Source: Ctenosaura bakeri (Eukaryota; Chordata; Lepidosauria; Squamata; Iguanidae). Taken from it: DNA of 64,000 nucleotides. Shown here piece by piece: positions 23,812 to 36,561 of the stretch. The stretch's first letter is position 1, and each line of letters begins with the position of its first letter. The position numbers and the translations under genes were made by a program. The notes beneath the pieces were generated by a model. That model was not told where the DNA came from. It searched no databases and was given only the letters and a program-made list of their open reading frames with translations. The DNA is taken from assembly GCA_948474755.1 (NCBI GenBank), contig CAOLHI010002139.1, positions 330,298-394,297 on the forward strand, given 5' to 3'.

Positions 23812-24611
23812 ATTATTAAGGATCAGGGTTTGCTATTAGCACTAGAACCTGGCTATCCAATCTTGTCTCATAAAAATCTCCTTGTAGTTCCCTCGCCCCC
23901 GTGTGTTCTTTTTCAGCAACCTAGTTGAGGGGCAGGAGAGAAGGGGTTTTTTTAGACATTTGAGAGCAGTAAATCCCTGCCAATCTATAGCAAAGCGATC
24001 TATCATTCATGAAGTTTCATCACACTCTTGCTTTACAAAGTCTTTCTTGCCTTCCAGTTTCAGCAGTATTTGGAGCAGAGATTAGAAAATTGCTTGGCCA
24101 CATTGGCTGGGCAAACTCTGGAAGCTATAGTCCAAAAGAAGTACTCTCATGCTCATCTCCAAACCTTATGAATTATTTAAGAAGACTATATATGTGCTGA
24201 GCAGTAAAATGACTTGGACAGGAGGAGACTGTAGTCCAAGGGCCTTATGCTTCCCCTCCAACCTCATTACCTCCTCCACAATTACTTAAATTGCTGGTCA
24301 AGAAATAGTATTGTGTAATCACCATTATCAAGTGAACAGGCTAGTTAAAAAGTAACTATTCCCAGAGGTGGCAGCAAGTCATCTTTTCAACAGGACTTGA
24401 GTTTACAAATCAAAGTTCATTCTGAAACATTATGGCAGTCAAATCTGTTGAGCACCAGAACTGACAGCAAAATATTCCATTTACAAGCCCTCTCCAACCC
24501 AGTGCTCTTGAAATGTTCTGGATCATTCCACTGTTCCTCCACACTGGTCATGGATGCTGGGATTTCAGAAACATCTGGAAAGCACCCAGTTGTAGAAGGC
24601 AGGCATGTACT

Positions 24612-25240
24612 CATATACTAGTCGACCTCATGTATAAGTCGAGGGCAGGTTTGGGGGATAAAATTATGGATTTTGATATGACATGTAGATAAGTGAAAGG
24701 TCATTCCATGAAAAGGGGAAAGCACTAGCACTGCCTCAGGGACCAGCTGCCCCTGGCCACTGTCACCATTGCCATTCTCCTGCCCATGCATACAAACTTT
24801 TGCCACTCAACTCGGAGAAAAGGATAGTTCCATTTTTGATAAAAATTATGGTACAGTATTAACCTTTATCAAAAAAGGAACTATCCCCTTCTCTGAATAG
24901 AATAGCAAAAAGTGAGAGCTTAGTCTATCCCAGGAGAACCTAAAAGAAGCCCCGACCTCTATTCTCTTGGTGCTTATTTGGGCAGAACCATTGTTTTCCC
25001 ACATAGATACTCAAAAAGATCAGAAGCAGTGGAACAGGACAGAGAATAGAGGCGGGGTGCTATGCTTCTTCTAGTTTCTCCTGGGATGGATTTAGCTCTC
25101 ACTTTTTGCTGCTCTACTCAGAGAAACGGATAGTTCCCTTTTTCATAAGAGCTAAGTACTTACATTGACTCATAGATAAATTAGGGTCACATTTTGGACA
25201 AAAAAATTTTAGACTTATATGTGAGTTTGTACAGTTATAA
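24612..25240. mobile_element. Probable DNA transposon with ATAAGTCGA-type ends and internal fold-back
   Basis: Left end CGACCTCATGTATAAGTCGA, right end (inverted) CAAACTCACATATAAGTC. Inside, 24876-24965 and 25045-25140 are a long inverted repeat sharing GCAAAAAGTGAGAGCT and CCCAGGAGAA. A further short copy of GGATAGTTCC occurs near 24824. The superfamily is uncertain; the ends resemble Tc1/mariner-type repeats. Confidence 0.55.
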
Positions 25241-25998
25241 TAGCAATCTTAATGTTTATATAGCCAAACTGACACCATTCACGTAGAACAGGGAAACCCC
25301 AGAAAGCTCAGGGGAACCTTAAAGTTTGTATAAAGAAAAAAGAAAAAGAAAATAAAAGAAAGAGCATGTCCCTCAAAAGCACAGTTAACATGCTCTTTGT
25401 AATTTTTCTAGGCTCTGAGACAGACTTTTGTTCTCTCCAGCTAAATATTTTTGATGGAAAAAGCTTAAAGATCATTTTAACTTAAGATACCATGGATCGA
25501 ATTGTAGATCTTCTGTATGTGCCCTGCTTCACTGCACTATAGCCTCAAGCTCAGTTGTCACTAGTTCAGTTGCTCTGAGAACCCTGTTAGGATCCTCAGA
25601 TAAGAAGTCACTGATGAGACCCAAAGAACAAAGTACAAATAGGTACAATCAGTACCTACTATGGGTACCTCATTAGGTTTGATTCTACAGCAACAGACAG
25701 CCAGGAGAAGATCTTATCAGTAAAATGCCTAGCAACAATGTCATCATATGAGGAATGATAAAGTGAGAATCTCATCAAAACTCAAAATAGCTCGGTTGGA
25801 TGACACTCAGTAGAAATGAAGGTGTGGGAAGGCACAGCCAAAACAGGTGGGATGCAAAAGACATGTGATCAGCACAGTAGCTATGCACACTCATACACAA
25901 TTCAGCCAGAATGTGAGGACATCTTATACGCCTTCCTGTCTAGGAAAATCCACTGGCTGGTAAAAGTGGGCAGAGTCAATATAAGTGATTTTAATTGT

Positions 25999-26197
25999 TT
26001 CTGTTGCTTTTGTATGCCTTCAAATCATTTCCTACTTATGGCAACTCTAAGGTGAAACTATCATAGGGTTTTCTGGGAGCTGAGTGTGTGTGATGCTCCC
26101 AAGGCCACCCATTGGGTTTCCATGGTCATGTGGGGAATCAAACCCCTATCTCCAGGGTCACAGTCCAGTGCTCAAACCATCACAGCACACTGGCTCT
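25999..26197 (-). repeat. CORE-SINE
   Basis: Reverse copy: tail TATGCCTTCAAATCATTTCC at left, head reverse complement GCTCAAACCATCACAGCACA at right. Confidence 0.78.
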
Positions 26198-26401
26198 CAG
26201 TATTTCACTGCCCAAAGGCTTTTCTAGTCAGGGCAAATGTGCTGAGAGATGGTAGTAGCTGTTGCTCATATGCCCCCCTAAAAAAAAAAAAAAAAATCCA
26301 GATTACAATCTGCTAATTGTGCAATGTTTGGGCTATATCTGCACCTTTTAACAACATTCCAAAGGATTTCATTCCTACCAGAAAGGCAAAAGTTATAGTT
26401 A

Positions 26402-26455
26402 GTGGTGGTGGTGGTGGTTCTTCTTCTTCTTCTTCTTCTTCTTGGTTCTTCTTCA
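26402..26455. repeat. GGT / TTC compound microsatellite
   Basis: GGT units are followed by TTC units. Confidence 0.93.
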
Positions 26456-28616
26456 CATTACACAATTATAACACTTTTGAATTTGTAATCTTGAACTTCT
26501 GTGGCTCTATCATATGGAATGCAGGGATGCCTAGTTTAGTGAGTTATTTAGAATTATCTGCTCAAGTGCCTCTCCAACCAACAAACCCTTGGATTCTTTA
26601 TGATGCAGCCATGGCAGAACCCTTCCATATCACACAGTTTTATCATTATGATTCCACTAAGTGTCATGGTTTCAGCCTGTGGCATCATAGGATTTGCAAT
26701 TTAAGGAAGGGTACGTAGAATTCCCTGCCACATACCTTTCAAGCCTCATCAAACTACAAATTTCAGGATTCCATAGGAAAGACCAATGATAGTTAAAATG
26801 GAATCATACTGCTGTAATTTTATAGTGTGAAGTGGCCTGCAGTTCAAGTGGGATAAAAGTGTGAAAACTGTAGAATGTGAAAGAGGTCCTCACATGAACT
26901 GTGGCAACTGAAACAGGTATATGCAATCCATCCCTATTTCCATGATGCCTCCACTTTCTTTTCTGTTTCCCTTCTCCCAAATGCCTCCTTTCAATGTTTT
27001 TATTTTTTTAAAAAACCTACAAAAAAATTCTTAGCAATACAGAAGTAGGCTTCTGTGCTACAAAAAAAATCAACTTCCAACATGTACACACTAGTCAATT
27101 TCAGCTTGGGTTGCAGCTATAAGATTGGTGGGATGTCTATGTTTGCTTTCCTGCAGCAAGACACCCTCCACCCACATTCACACACTGAACTGGTGCAGTG
27201 GAGGACACTCTCTAGAGAAAGGGTGCACATGGTTGTTTATTGGAGAGAAGTGATCTTGCTCCAAGGAAACAAAGACAACAATAGCACCATGACTGTTTAT
27301 GACAGCTTCACCTTAGGGTCACTATAAGTAGGAAAGGAGTTGAAGGCACACAACAACACAGTCTTTTAAAGAGAGAACAATACTTCTATCAGTATTTCCA
27401 AGACCCTAAACCTTGTTGCTATCAGAAAGGCTTTTACTGCCCTCTGTCTTCCAGCAATGCCACCAGCTCATCTGGAGGGATTCCTTATAAATGGATTCCT
27501 TATACACAGTGACTATGTATTTGTGGCTCAGAGGAGGTGCAAAACTTAGTTCACTGTTAATTGCACTGCCCATTATATAGTGACCCCAAGACACATTTCT
27601 GGAGAGTCCTCTGTAGAGTGAGGGCAGGCTGGATGATGCCTGATATTATTTGTGACCTGTTGGCTGACCATTCTGAATCCATTACACTCAACGTTTCCAT
27701 CTTTGCAGTCGTAGCTCAAAAGATTTGCTGCAAGTTCCTGAAAGCATCAGCAGTGAATTGCAAAAATTACTAGCAGTTACTGCAGCTGTTGTTACTATTG
27801 TGAGTCCAACATCTCTTCCCTTTTTACCTTCTTTGTGATTGCTGTGTTTAATATAATTATATCAGTAGTACATGATTGTTGTACTGAATACACTGTTTAT
27901 TAGAATGTTTTGTAATAGACAAATAGAATTATCTATCTATAATTTTTTTTAAAAAAATAAGGAAGTGCTGAAGGAGAAACAGAAGGAGATGTGAAGACTG
28001 CAACAATTTGGAAACACATCTGAGGGATTTGAGGCTTTTAGATAAACTAATTCAAACTAATGTTATAACCAAGACACCCACAAATGAACCAAAAGTGCAC
28101 CATTTTTCTGTTTATGCTTTTTGAAAGAAAAATCAGAAAAGGAATTTGGATGGGGAAGGAACAAGAAGTGGTATCTATTGGTCCAATATAAATCTTCACA
28201 AATCACAACTGTGAAGGAGCCCTTGGACAGAGATGTCTGCAGCCTTCCAGAGGCTCATGGGTTTGCAACGAACAGGAAATCTGATCAGCATAGCCAGTGG
28301 TGAGAGATGGTGCAAGCTATAACGCAACAACATCTGCAGGTTTCCCATCTCTGGTGTAGGAAGCTGGTGTTTCAGCCTTCAAATTCAGCAACTCATCACA
28401 CAGGGCAACTGCAAACAAATCCTCAGGTGAGCCCAAATTCCCAGACTGTTAGTCCTGACAGTGTGGTACTAATCATAGCTTTTTAGGGATTTCAGCGGAG
28501 GAAATGGTTAGTGGGGAAAAGTTTACAGATATTGTCTTTGACCTATCCCTCTCAGCCACAGCTGCTTTGAGTTAAAATTAAACTATAAAGAAGTCCCAGT
28601 TATGCCTCTGTTACCC
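26456..28616. other. Intergenic sequence, mostly unrecognised
   Basis: Only a SINE tail at 27290 was recognised. Short frames have no family signature. Confidence 0.5.
27290..27358 (+). repeat. CORE-SINE tail fragment
   Basis: Only CACCTTAGGGTCACTATAAG...GAAGGCACACAACAACAC remains. Confidence 0.6.
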
Positions 28617-29482
28617 TGTTTACTGGGGGTCCCACAAGGGACACCAAAGTGCGCTCTCAAAATATCAAAAGGTGGGGGAAATTAGCACAGAGCACAAGTT
28701 AGCAAAGCGAGAGGCAGGGCAACGCAGCGGAATCTTTTACCCAATGTCTACAGGGTCAGGCCAAGCCAAGAAGCAAACCGGAGTTTAAGAATAATTGTGA
28801 TCTTTATTAAAATACATACAAGCAGTGTATGCAACACTCACACAGATAACTATGGAAAAATAAAGGGTTGAGTGGGACAGAGGCAATTTTAAGAGGGATT
28901 GTTGATTTGGGTGATACTACACCTGTCCTGGAGCCCGGGTAGATCACTGTGAAGGTTCGAAGGTGCGTAGTCTCAGCATGTGGGACTGAGGGGACAGCTC
29001 GCCAAACCAAGTGGCAGCAAGGTGGGATGGAAGTCCGGAGTGATCCGAGAAAGGTCTCGGAATCAAGCGTTTTTATAGAGAGAATATATCCATAGGCCAG
29101 TCCGTACTTAAGGAAAAACAATGAGTTTGGGGCTGGAGACAAAGCCTCCGAAAGGTCAGAATTTAGCATGATTGAGTTAAGTCTGAATTGACAAAGAAAT
29201 AGACAGTATGCAAATGCACAGTGCTTGACAGTTGAGAATTCAGCTTGCCAAGTTGCCTGCTCGGGGCAGGGAGTTCTTTGTGAGCAGTGTGCATAATAGC
29301 GTGTTTGCTGAGAGGTCTCTTAAAGCATCGGGACGGCTATGTTTGGCCAGCCTGTATTGTTTAGAATATTGCAGCAATTATCGGTCGTGCCTGTCTTGTG
29401 AGTTTGTCTGGTGGCCTCGCAGACACGTGGAGAGAGGTGGTGGAAGAAAGCCGAATTATTGATATTAAAATGATATCTGACA
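28617..29482 (-). mobile_element. Solo LTR of an endogenous retrovirus-like element
   Basis: 866 bp. Read on the - strand it starts TGTCAGATATC and ends CCCAGTAAACA, with TATAAAA at 29071-29077 and AATAAA at 28803-28808, the correct U3-R order and spacing. Flanks ACCC/TCCC could be a mutated 4-bp duplication. No internal coding region accompanies it, so it is a recombined solo LTR. Confidence 0.75.
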
Positions 29483-30696
29483 TCCCTTGGGGCAATGGCA
29501 ATAACACCTCCTTCCTAGACCTCAGATACTTTGTCCACTATCATAGCAAGGGCTTTTAAATGAGCTCTCCAATGTGCTAGATCACACTGGGTCCTTTTTT
29601 CCCAGTGTCTGCACTCTGGCCTTCTCTTTGCACAGCTCCTCTGAACCGCTAAGAGAAGGCTCTGCCATAGGGATGGAGAAACTCTACTGCTCCCTGTATA
29701 TCTTGGACTTCAGCTCCCAGGTGCTAACAGTTGACAACTTTTGCATGCCTGTACTCCCTGACTGCTAATTTATATTATGGTGATTTCCTGTTTGCTTGTT
29801 CTTTCACTCTCTTCCTACACCATTCTAACCCATCACCTTTTTTCATCTTCTCTCCTTCCTTCTCCACTGTTAGACCATATAGACCATTATATTATGAACA
29901 AATGTTGTAAGTACATAGTTTGAAATGTTTCACAAAGAAGCCTATCCCTATTTCTTTTCTCAAATACAGCCTGTGTGTGTACAGGAAAATGAGCAAGGCA
30001 CTGGTTCATGTTCTGCTCCTGCCTTGCCAATTGCTTACCGGTACTTCATTTTGAGAGATCCACAGCTACCTCACATATGTCCCAGCACTAGAAGCCCAGC
30101 ATTAGAAGCTATTATCTAGTATGGCCAAGGGAAAAGGATTGCAGATGTTGTAGTTTGAAACTCCTGGAGGGCTAAGGCTTCCCTTTCCCCATACCTGCTC
30201 TTGGATGAAGGCAGCATTCTGCAAAAACCAACAATTCATCCCCACTTTCTATTTTTTCAAAGTTTTTATTAAGCATATCACATGCATAAATAATATAAAA
30301 TTGTAACATAAACAATATAAAACACTACATAAAATTAATGACAAATGGTAAACCCATATATATATATATATATGAATTCAACTATAATTAACTAACAAAA
30401 ACTACAAATATTTTAAAGTTGGTTCCCACCCTTGTTGCAAACAGCTCCCAAATAATTATACTTAACTCATAAGTCAACACATACAGTCTGGAAGAAGTAA
30501 TTCCTTCTTCAGACCACCCTTAGTGAAACTTATTTAAGAGAATTTTTTTCCTTCACTCCATTCCAGTTCTCTGTGTAGTGAGAAGTTCCAGGGCACAGGA
30601 CCGGTTAGGTTTCTTTCAGAACCACCAGTGGTCATGGGTTGAGCAGGAGAACAACTCATCATACCATCACCATACCATACCAACATCTCATCATAC
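29483..30696. other. Intergenic sequence, mostly unrecognised
   Basis: An AT-rich stretch at 30250-30400 resembles a LINE 3' end in reverse, but this is too weak to name. Confidence 0.45.
30356..30374. repeat. TA microsatellite
   Basis: Short ATATAT run in AT-rich DNA. Confidence 0.85.
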
Positions 30697-30869
30697 TGTG
30701 TCCTAGTCTCCAGAGCAGTAGAAAACAAACTTGCTCCATCTTCAACATGACATCCCTTCAAATATTTAAACATGGCTATCAGGTTACCTCTTGACCTTCT
30801 TTTCATCCAGCTAACACACGTAGTTCCTTAAGCTGCTTCTCATAAGGCATGGTTTCCAGACCCTTCACC
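30697..30869 (-). mobile_element. CR1 LINE 3' fragment
   Basis: Short internal 3' piece ([14 protein letters not shown]) without the terminal ATTCTATG repeat. Confidence 0.75.
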
Positions 30870-30974
30870 CAAACTTATGAATTTCCAGACCAGAAACACA
30901 AACCATTTACTGGACAAGTGAAAACGTGTGAGCAAAGAATGAGGTTTAAAATATTTCCTGAGCAGGAGAGTACA

Positions 30975-31200
30975 GCCAGCGTGGTGTAGTGGTTTGAGCA
31001 TATAACTTTATAGAGAGAGAGTATAACTCTGGAGACTAGGGTTTGATTCTCCACTCAGCCATCGAAACCAACTGGGTGACCTTGGGCGTGTAACATACTC
31101 TCAACCCCAGAAGACCCTGTGATAGGTTTGCCTTAGGATTGCCCTGAGTCAGGAACAATTTGAAGGCACATCATTACCACCACTGCCACCACAATAAGCA
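30975..31200 (+). repeat. CORE-SINE (tRNA head, ACA-type tail)
   Basis: A-box-like GTGGTGTAGTGGTTTGAGC, B-box GGGTTTGATTCTCC, core TGGGTGACCTTGGGC...CTCTCAACCCCAGAA, tail TTTGAAGGCACATCATTACC. Confidence 0.85.
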
Positions 31201-31482
31201 TAGAGTAGAAAAATACAGATAATATTATAAGGTATATGTGTCTTTTGATACCCAGAGGGGTTTTGGTCTTTGTGCCACACTAATTTTCCCTGTTACTTAT
31301 TACAGTGCCTGAAAAGTAACCTGTTGCTGTTCCTCATTACTGTCTGAATTGTGTGTAATCTTGACAATAAAGCCCTAGCATAGAACTGGTGTAAGCTGGA
31401 GTTGTCTTGAAACCAAACAACAACAAGAAATTTCTGGAGAAAAGGTGAGATAAAAATCAAATTATATTCCATTATATCAAAG

Positions 31483-31615
31483 AGCTGACGTGATATAGTG
31501 TTTTGAGCAAGGGACTATGATTCTGCAGATTGCAGTTCAAACCTCCACACAACCACGGAAGTGCCCTGAGTGATCTTAGGCAAGTCACACTCTCTCAGTC
31601 TCAGAAGTAGACAAA
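31483..31615 (+). repeat. CORE-SINE, 3'-truncated
   Basis: Head and core only: ATATAGTGTTTTGAGC and GTGATCTTAGGCAAGTCACACTCTCTCAG (shown in two parts of the family core). Confidence 0.7.
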
Positions 31616-31867
31616 TTTGCTGGAGGAGGAGGAGAGGAAGGAAGTTGTCCAGGATGTAGGGACACAACTTCCCTCCTTGCCCTAGGTGCTGTTTAGGCTA
31701 GATACGTCTCTGTATATTACATTAAGAATCAACCATTAAACCTATAATTCAAATACCAAACATAAACACTAGCAAATGCAAACAGTTTTTGCTGATTAGA
31801 GATTACATTTTCATTCCTTTTTTCCAGAAAAAAAAACATACTCCCCACCTTTAGCACCTTCACAAAC

Positions 31868-31948
31868 ACTGCAGGCAGTGGAGCACTGCAGGCACTGAAG
31901 ATTCTGGCAGTACACTGCAGGCAGTGGTGCACTGCAGGCACTGGAGGT
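31868..31948. repeat. Short tandem duplication of a GCACTGCAGGCA-rich unit
   Basis: CACTGCAGGCAGTGG.GCACTGCAGGCACTG occurs twice about 48 bp apart. Confidence 0.8.
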
Positions 31949-32980
31949 AGACTAGTGTAAATAGGAGCTTTGGATAAATTAACCTGATTAAACACACCTA
32001 TATTCCATGCAGCCTTGGTCTCATGCAACTCAGATTTCAGTGTCAAAAGTCAGATCCAAGAATTGCCATTTGTCCCAGACCCAGACCTCAGTTCTGAGTC
32101 AAGTGCTCACACTCAGGCTGGGAGGAATTAAGTTCTTTTTGGGGTGAGGAGAAGGCATGTTCCTCTGGAGCAATTAGAGAATTTGCCTTCTGTGGGAATC
32201 AGGAAATATGGCCAGAGGCCACCTGGCTACTCCATCCACTCTGGGCTAAGAGCCAGCACTGGGAAAGCAGCCCTGAGAGGAATCAGGAGGGTCAACAGTA
32301 CAAAATGACCTTATTGAGAATGACATGCCCTAGGAATTGTGCCCTAGCAAACAGCCCAAAGACCTTGCAGGACCTAGATAGGACAAATCCAGTGACTGAA
32401 GGAAAAGATGGATCTGGTTCTGCCAGTAGTGAGTGATCTGTAGCAGCTTAGCAAGGAACTCCCAATTGCTTTAACAGCAGCAGTGCCAGATATACACATA
32501 AATTAAATAAGCTGTAGTACAAGGCAAAAAATTATGATGGCTCTGGTCTAAATACAGTACAATAATATTTTAAACTAAAGGTTGAGTGATTTTTACATCA
32601 TTGTTACAATAAAACACACTCTTTGGTAATGCTGTGGAGACTGTTATACCTGAAATAGTTAAGCCTCAGAATATCTTAATCAGAATATTAATAGCAACAA
32701 CAATATATCTGAAATTAAGAGAATTTAGATTAATTGGGGAAGGCTAAGAGTTTTGTTCAGTTTTGGACTCAGAATAGACTAGATCTGCCTTTCACACTAA
32801 GTTATAGTGGATGGATCTTGAGGCTCCAATAAAAGCACAGAAACCCGCAGCCTGCCCACCCAAATTCAAATGAGTACAATTGATGGGATGAATCCTGCAG
32901 GATCTCTTCTTCCCCACATGCTTTTGCTGTACCAACACGAAGGCCAGAAAAGGTGCTCCACATGTGAATTCATGTGGATG
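31949..32980. other. Intergenic sequence without recognised features
   Basis: Nothing supported on either strand. Confidence 0.5.
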
Positions 32981-33213
32981 GGTATATGTGCCTTAAGCTG
33001 CCTGTCAACTTAAGGTGACCCCATTAATTTTACAGGGTTTTCTTAGGCAAGGAATACTCAGAGGTGGTTTTGCCAGTCCCTTTCTCTGAAATACGGCCTA
33101 CAGGTCCTGGCATTTGTTGATGGTCTCCCATCCAAATAGCAAGCAGAGCTGACCCTACTTAGCTTCCAAAATCATATGGGATCTGGTGTCTTAATGGTCT
33201 ACAGGCCCTTGCA
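32981..33213 (-). repeat. 5S rRNA-derived SINE
   Basis: About 33123-33190 is the reverse complement of the 5S rRNA internal control region (GGAAGCTAAGTAGGGTC and TTGGATGGGAGACC when read on -). The tail contains AAGAAAACCCTGT...GGGTCACCTTAAGT. It is not a functional 5S gene. Confidence 0.85.
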
Positions 33214-33290
33214 AATTCATGCCAGACCCTTAATTTGCCATGGAAAGCTCTGGAGAGGGGAGCACAATATGGCTGAAATAATAAGGAGGA

Positions 33291-33492
33291 CCCAGCATGG
33301 TGTAGTGGTTTGAGCAATGGACTATGACCCTGGAGACCAAGGTTCAATTCCCCATTCAGTCATAGAAACCCAGTGGGTGAAGCTGGGCATGCCACACACT
33401 CTCAGCCCCCCAGAATGGACTCAGAATTAGAGTCAGAAAAGACGTGAAGGCACACAACAGCATCATCATTATCATCATCAACAACAACAACA
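33291..33492 (+). repeat. CORE-SINE
   Basis: GTGTAGTGGTTTGAGCAATG, GGTTCAATTCC and GAAGGCACACAACAGC, followed by CAT/CAA repeats. Confidence 0.82.
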
Positions 33493-33895
33493 GGATGCAA
33501 AGCTTATGGCTTTCCTGCATCTCCTCTCCCACAACATTCACCCTAGAGTTGAGTATTGGTGTTGCAGCACCTTCAGACAAGACTGGCAGATTTATTTTGG
33601 CACAGTCTCTCCTGGACAGAGCCATGGAGTATTATCCTTAGTTGACCAATAAATATTTACTCATGGCTTTGGGGTGGAGAGGGAAGGTAAACAGCAAGAC
33701 AAAGAGGCAATGGCATGCAAAAGATAAAAGAAAACAGTTAAGTATACTGCTTAGAGGTCAAACCACACAGCTTCAGCCATGAAACCCACCCGGGCACCAG
33801 CCTTATGTGCACTTACCTGAGAATTAACTGCATTGAATCTAGTGAAATTCAGTTCTGTACAGACATGTAGAAGACTTCACAGCTAGACTTCTTGT

Positions 33896-34084
33896 TCTTA
33901 CATGCCTTCAAGTCATTTCTAGCTATGGCAACCTTAAGGTGAACCTATTATGGGGTTTTCTGCGGCTGAGAATATATGATGTGCCCAAGGTCGTCCAGTC
34001 AGCTGCCACAACTGAGTGGGGAATCTAATCCTGGTCTCTAGGGTCATCATCCAATGCTCAAACCACTAGACCATGCTTGCTCCC
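33896..34084 (-). repeat. CORE-SINE
   Basis: Tail ATGCCTTCAAGTCATTTC at left; head AATGCTCAAACCACTAGACC at right. Confidence 0.78.
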
Positions 34085-34925
34085 AACTATAGATTAACCT
34101 CACTTTAAACACTCAGTGGTTGGAATCATGTTGTTAGTTCCAAATAAAGTAAATCCATTGAATAAAACTGTTGAATGGTGAGTCAACACAGACAGGTAAA
34201 CCCAACTGATTTAATGGACTACTCCAGCCAAGACTATCAATTGGATTTATACCAGTGTTTCCCATTTCATTGGGTTGTTGTAACTATACAGTGGTGGAAA
34301 AACCATCTAGAGTCTTATCTCAGATCCACACAAGTGGCACAAAAAGTAATAACTTAATAAAGAAGAATGAGAGAAAAACCATGATTGCTATGCCAGGGCA
34401 TGCTTGTTATATTTTTTAGTTATATTTACAGGTATAGCTCAGATAACAGAGTAGCTCTGCTTCTGGGCACAACTTCTTTAAGAGAAACATTTGTAGAAAT
34501 AAAACAGAAAAAATAGGGATAGGTTCCTACATCACTGAAAATAAGAGCAGTGCAACATAAACCTATGGCTTTTAACATGCTGAGATTAAGTGCTAAGACA
34601 TGCTCATCTGCTTTCCCTTTCCTCTCTGTTTTGCTGTTCATGTACACTCAGCAGGGGATTCTCAAAGGAGTTTCTATTTACCTTACCTGTTGCAGATAGG
34701 CACACATGTCTACTGTAGTATCAGCTGGAGCCAAATCCCCTGCTTTCCTAGCTCAACCTTGACTGCATTGTTTGCTGCAGACAGGCTGCTGCAGCCCAAC
34801 ACTGATGTCTGTGTTTCTCCAGCCCCCCTTCACCATTTTTCTAGTCCAATGTTACTTTAAAAAATTCTAGCTGGACAGGGAATACGGAAGAAAAGATGGG
34901 CTTTGGGTGACCATAAAGAGACTTT

Positions 34926-35127
34926 GGGCCTTTCCTCACTACATTATGCTACTGCTGTTATTCCACATTCAACATCCTGTGGAATTCTGGGGTTTGTAGC
35001 TTACTGAGGCCAAAGAGCTCTCTGGCTGAGAATTCTAAATGCCTCTCCATGAACTACAAACCCCAGAATTCCACAGGGTGCTGAAAGTGGAATAATAGCA
35101 CTATAATAGTGTAGTGCAGAAAGACCC
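34926..35127. mobile_element. Palindromic Harbinger-like MITE, copy 1
   Basis: 202 bp, almost entirely an inverted repeat (arms share AACCCCAGAATTCCACAG and its complement), flanked by TTT on both sides. Ends are GGGCCTTTCCTCAC / GGGTCTTTCTGCAC. Confidence 0.82.
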
Positions 35128-35181
35128 TTTGTAAAAAGGAGTGTTGTTCTCAGGGGCTTTATTAATTGAGGTATGACTGTA

Positions 35182-35640
35182 CAGTTGGCCCTCCACATTT
35201 TCAGGTTTGACTTTCATGGATTTGATTATTTGCAAGTTTATTTGACCCCTGAACCCCTACCTCAGGTGCTTTGTTTCCAGGAGAACCTTCTTCTTGGCAG
35301 TTCCAATCAGACCACCCAGCCTTTTTGAAAAAACACCTCTGGTCCTCCTCCTCCTCATCCACCTGCCACTGCCTGGCCACCTAAGGATTTCTGGCAACCC
35401 AATTTCTCAGCACAACAAACCCTCTCCCATTGCCCCCCCCCATACACACAGGGAAGGAGATGGGCAAGAGAGCTACCATGACAACCCACCCCCTTTCCCT
35501 CTCCTTTCTTAGTTTGGATCCTAGGTGCCAGTTCTCCCCACCATGTCTCAGCCCCCTTCCCACAGACACACATTTTGATATTTTTCCACTTACACAGGGG
35601 TCCTCTGCCCCCAACCCTAGAGAATGTGTAGGGTCAACTG
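35182..35640 (+). mobile_element. Tigger-like element, same family
   Basis: Starts TA|CAGTTGGCCCTCCACATT and ends GGGTCAACTG, with the right TA mutated to TG. The interior matches the copy at 17954 (GGTCCTCCTCC, CTCAGCAC.ACAAACCC). Confidence 0.78.
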
Positions 35641-35874
35641 TGCCAGTCTAATTTAGGGCACTGGGGAATCATTTTGTTGCCGTTGCCATTGAATAATTGG
35701 ACAGCAGATGCATCCTAATGTTTTGCAAATCTCTTGAATCCTGCCAGAATATCCAGAGCTGCCTCCTGCCTATCCTATTTATAGGAGCACTATCAAAGGC
35801 ACATAGCATGTACAAGCAATTAGGTGCTCTCGAGATGATTGGACTAAAGCTCCCATATGCCCCAGCCAACAGCA

Positions 35875-36067
35875 GCAGATAGGAGGGAGGGAGGAAGCAT
35901 GGGGCCAGCATGCCAACCCCTTCCTTTCCTTGACCTGGATGCCCATTCTCGCCACCATGCCTCAGCCCCCTTGCCACAGAAGCACAGACACTTATTGTGA
36001 TATTTGTGGTTTTCCACTTTTGCAAATGCCCTGCGCCCCTAACCTTAGCAAATGTGGAGGGCCAACT
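35875..36067 (+). mobile_element. Tigger-like element, right-end fragment
   Basis: Matches only the right part of the same family, ending GTGGAGGGCCAACTC|TA. The left end is missing. Confidence 0.6.
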
Positions 36068-36269
36068 CTATATCTTTTCTCCAAAGTGCTCAAAGCAGAA
36101 TATAGGACTGTCCCTTTTCTCATTTTTGTCTGAGAACAGCCCTGAGAGGTAGGTTAGATGCAGCAACAGTGCAGAGCCCACAGTCTTGTGGTGAGTGTCC
36201 TGGTCAAGTTCAGGTCTGCATCTCCCTAGTCCTATTCTAATGCTCCAACTATCACAACCCCACTGAGTA

Positions 36270-36528
36270 GCTTGTTGCTGTGTGCCTTCAAGTCATTTCC
36301 AGCTTATGACAACCCTAAGGCAAACCTCTCACATAGTTTTCCTGGCAAGATATTGCTCAGAGGAGGTTTGCTTTTTGCCTTCTTTTGAGGTTGAGAGTGT
36401 GACTTGCCCAGGATCCCCTAGTGGATTTCCATAGCTGAGGAGGGAATCAAGCCCCGGTCTCCAGAGTCCTGGTCCAACATTCAGACCACCATGTCAAATA
36501 CACCCTGCTGGCTCTCTCTTGGCTAGCT
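36270..36528 (-). repeat. CORE-SINE, long form
   Basis: Includes the GGCAAGATATTGCTCAGAGG segment missing from most copies here, so it is close to full length: TGTGCCTTCAAGTCATTTCC through to CCTGCTGGCTCTC. Confidence 0.82.
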
Positions 36529-36561
36529 ACTTATGGTGCTGCTGTTACACTTTTGGCAGTA

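Noticed and set aside
30240..30480. LINE-1 3' end in reverse
   Set aside because: AT-rich resemblance only, with no diagnostic motif or tail.
30975..31060. tRNA-like A and B boxes
   Set aside because: They belong to a SINE repeated many times in the window, with no cloverleaf acceptor stem, so this is not a tRNA gene.
33123..33190. 5S rRNA gene
   Set aside because: Only the internal control region is matched, with many changes, and it continues into a SINE tail.
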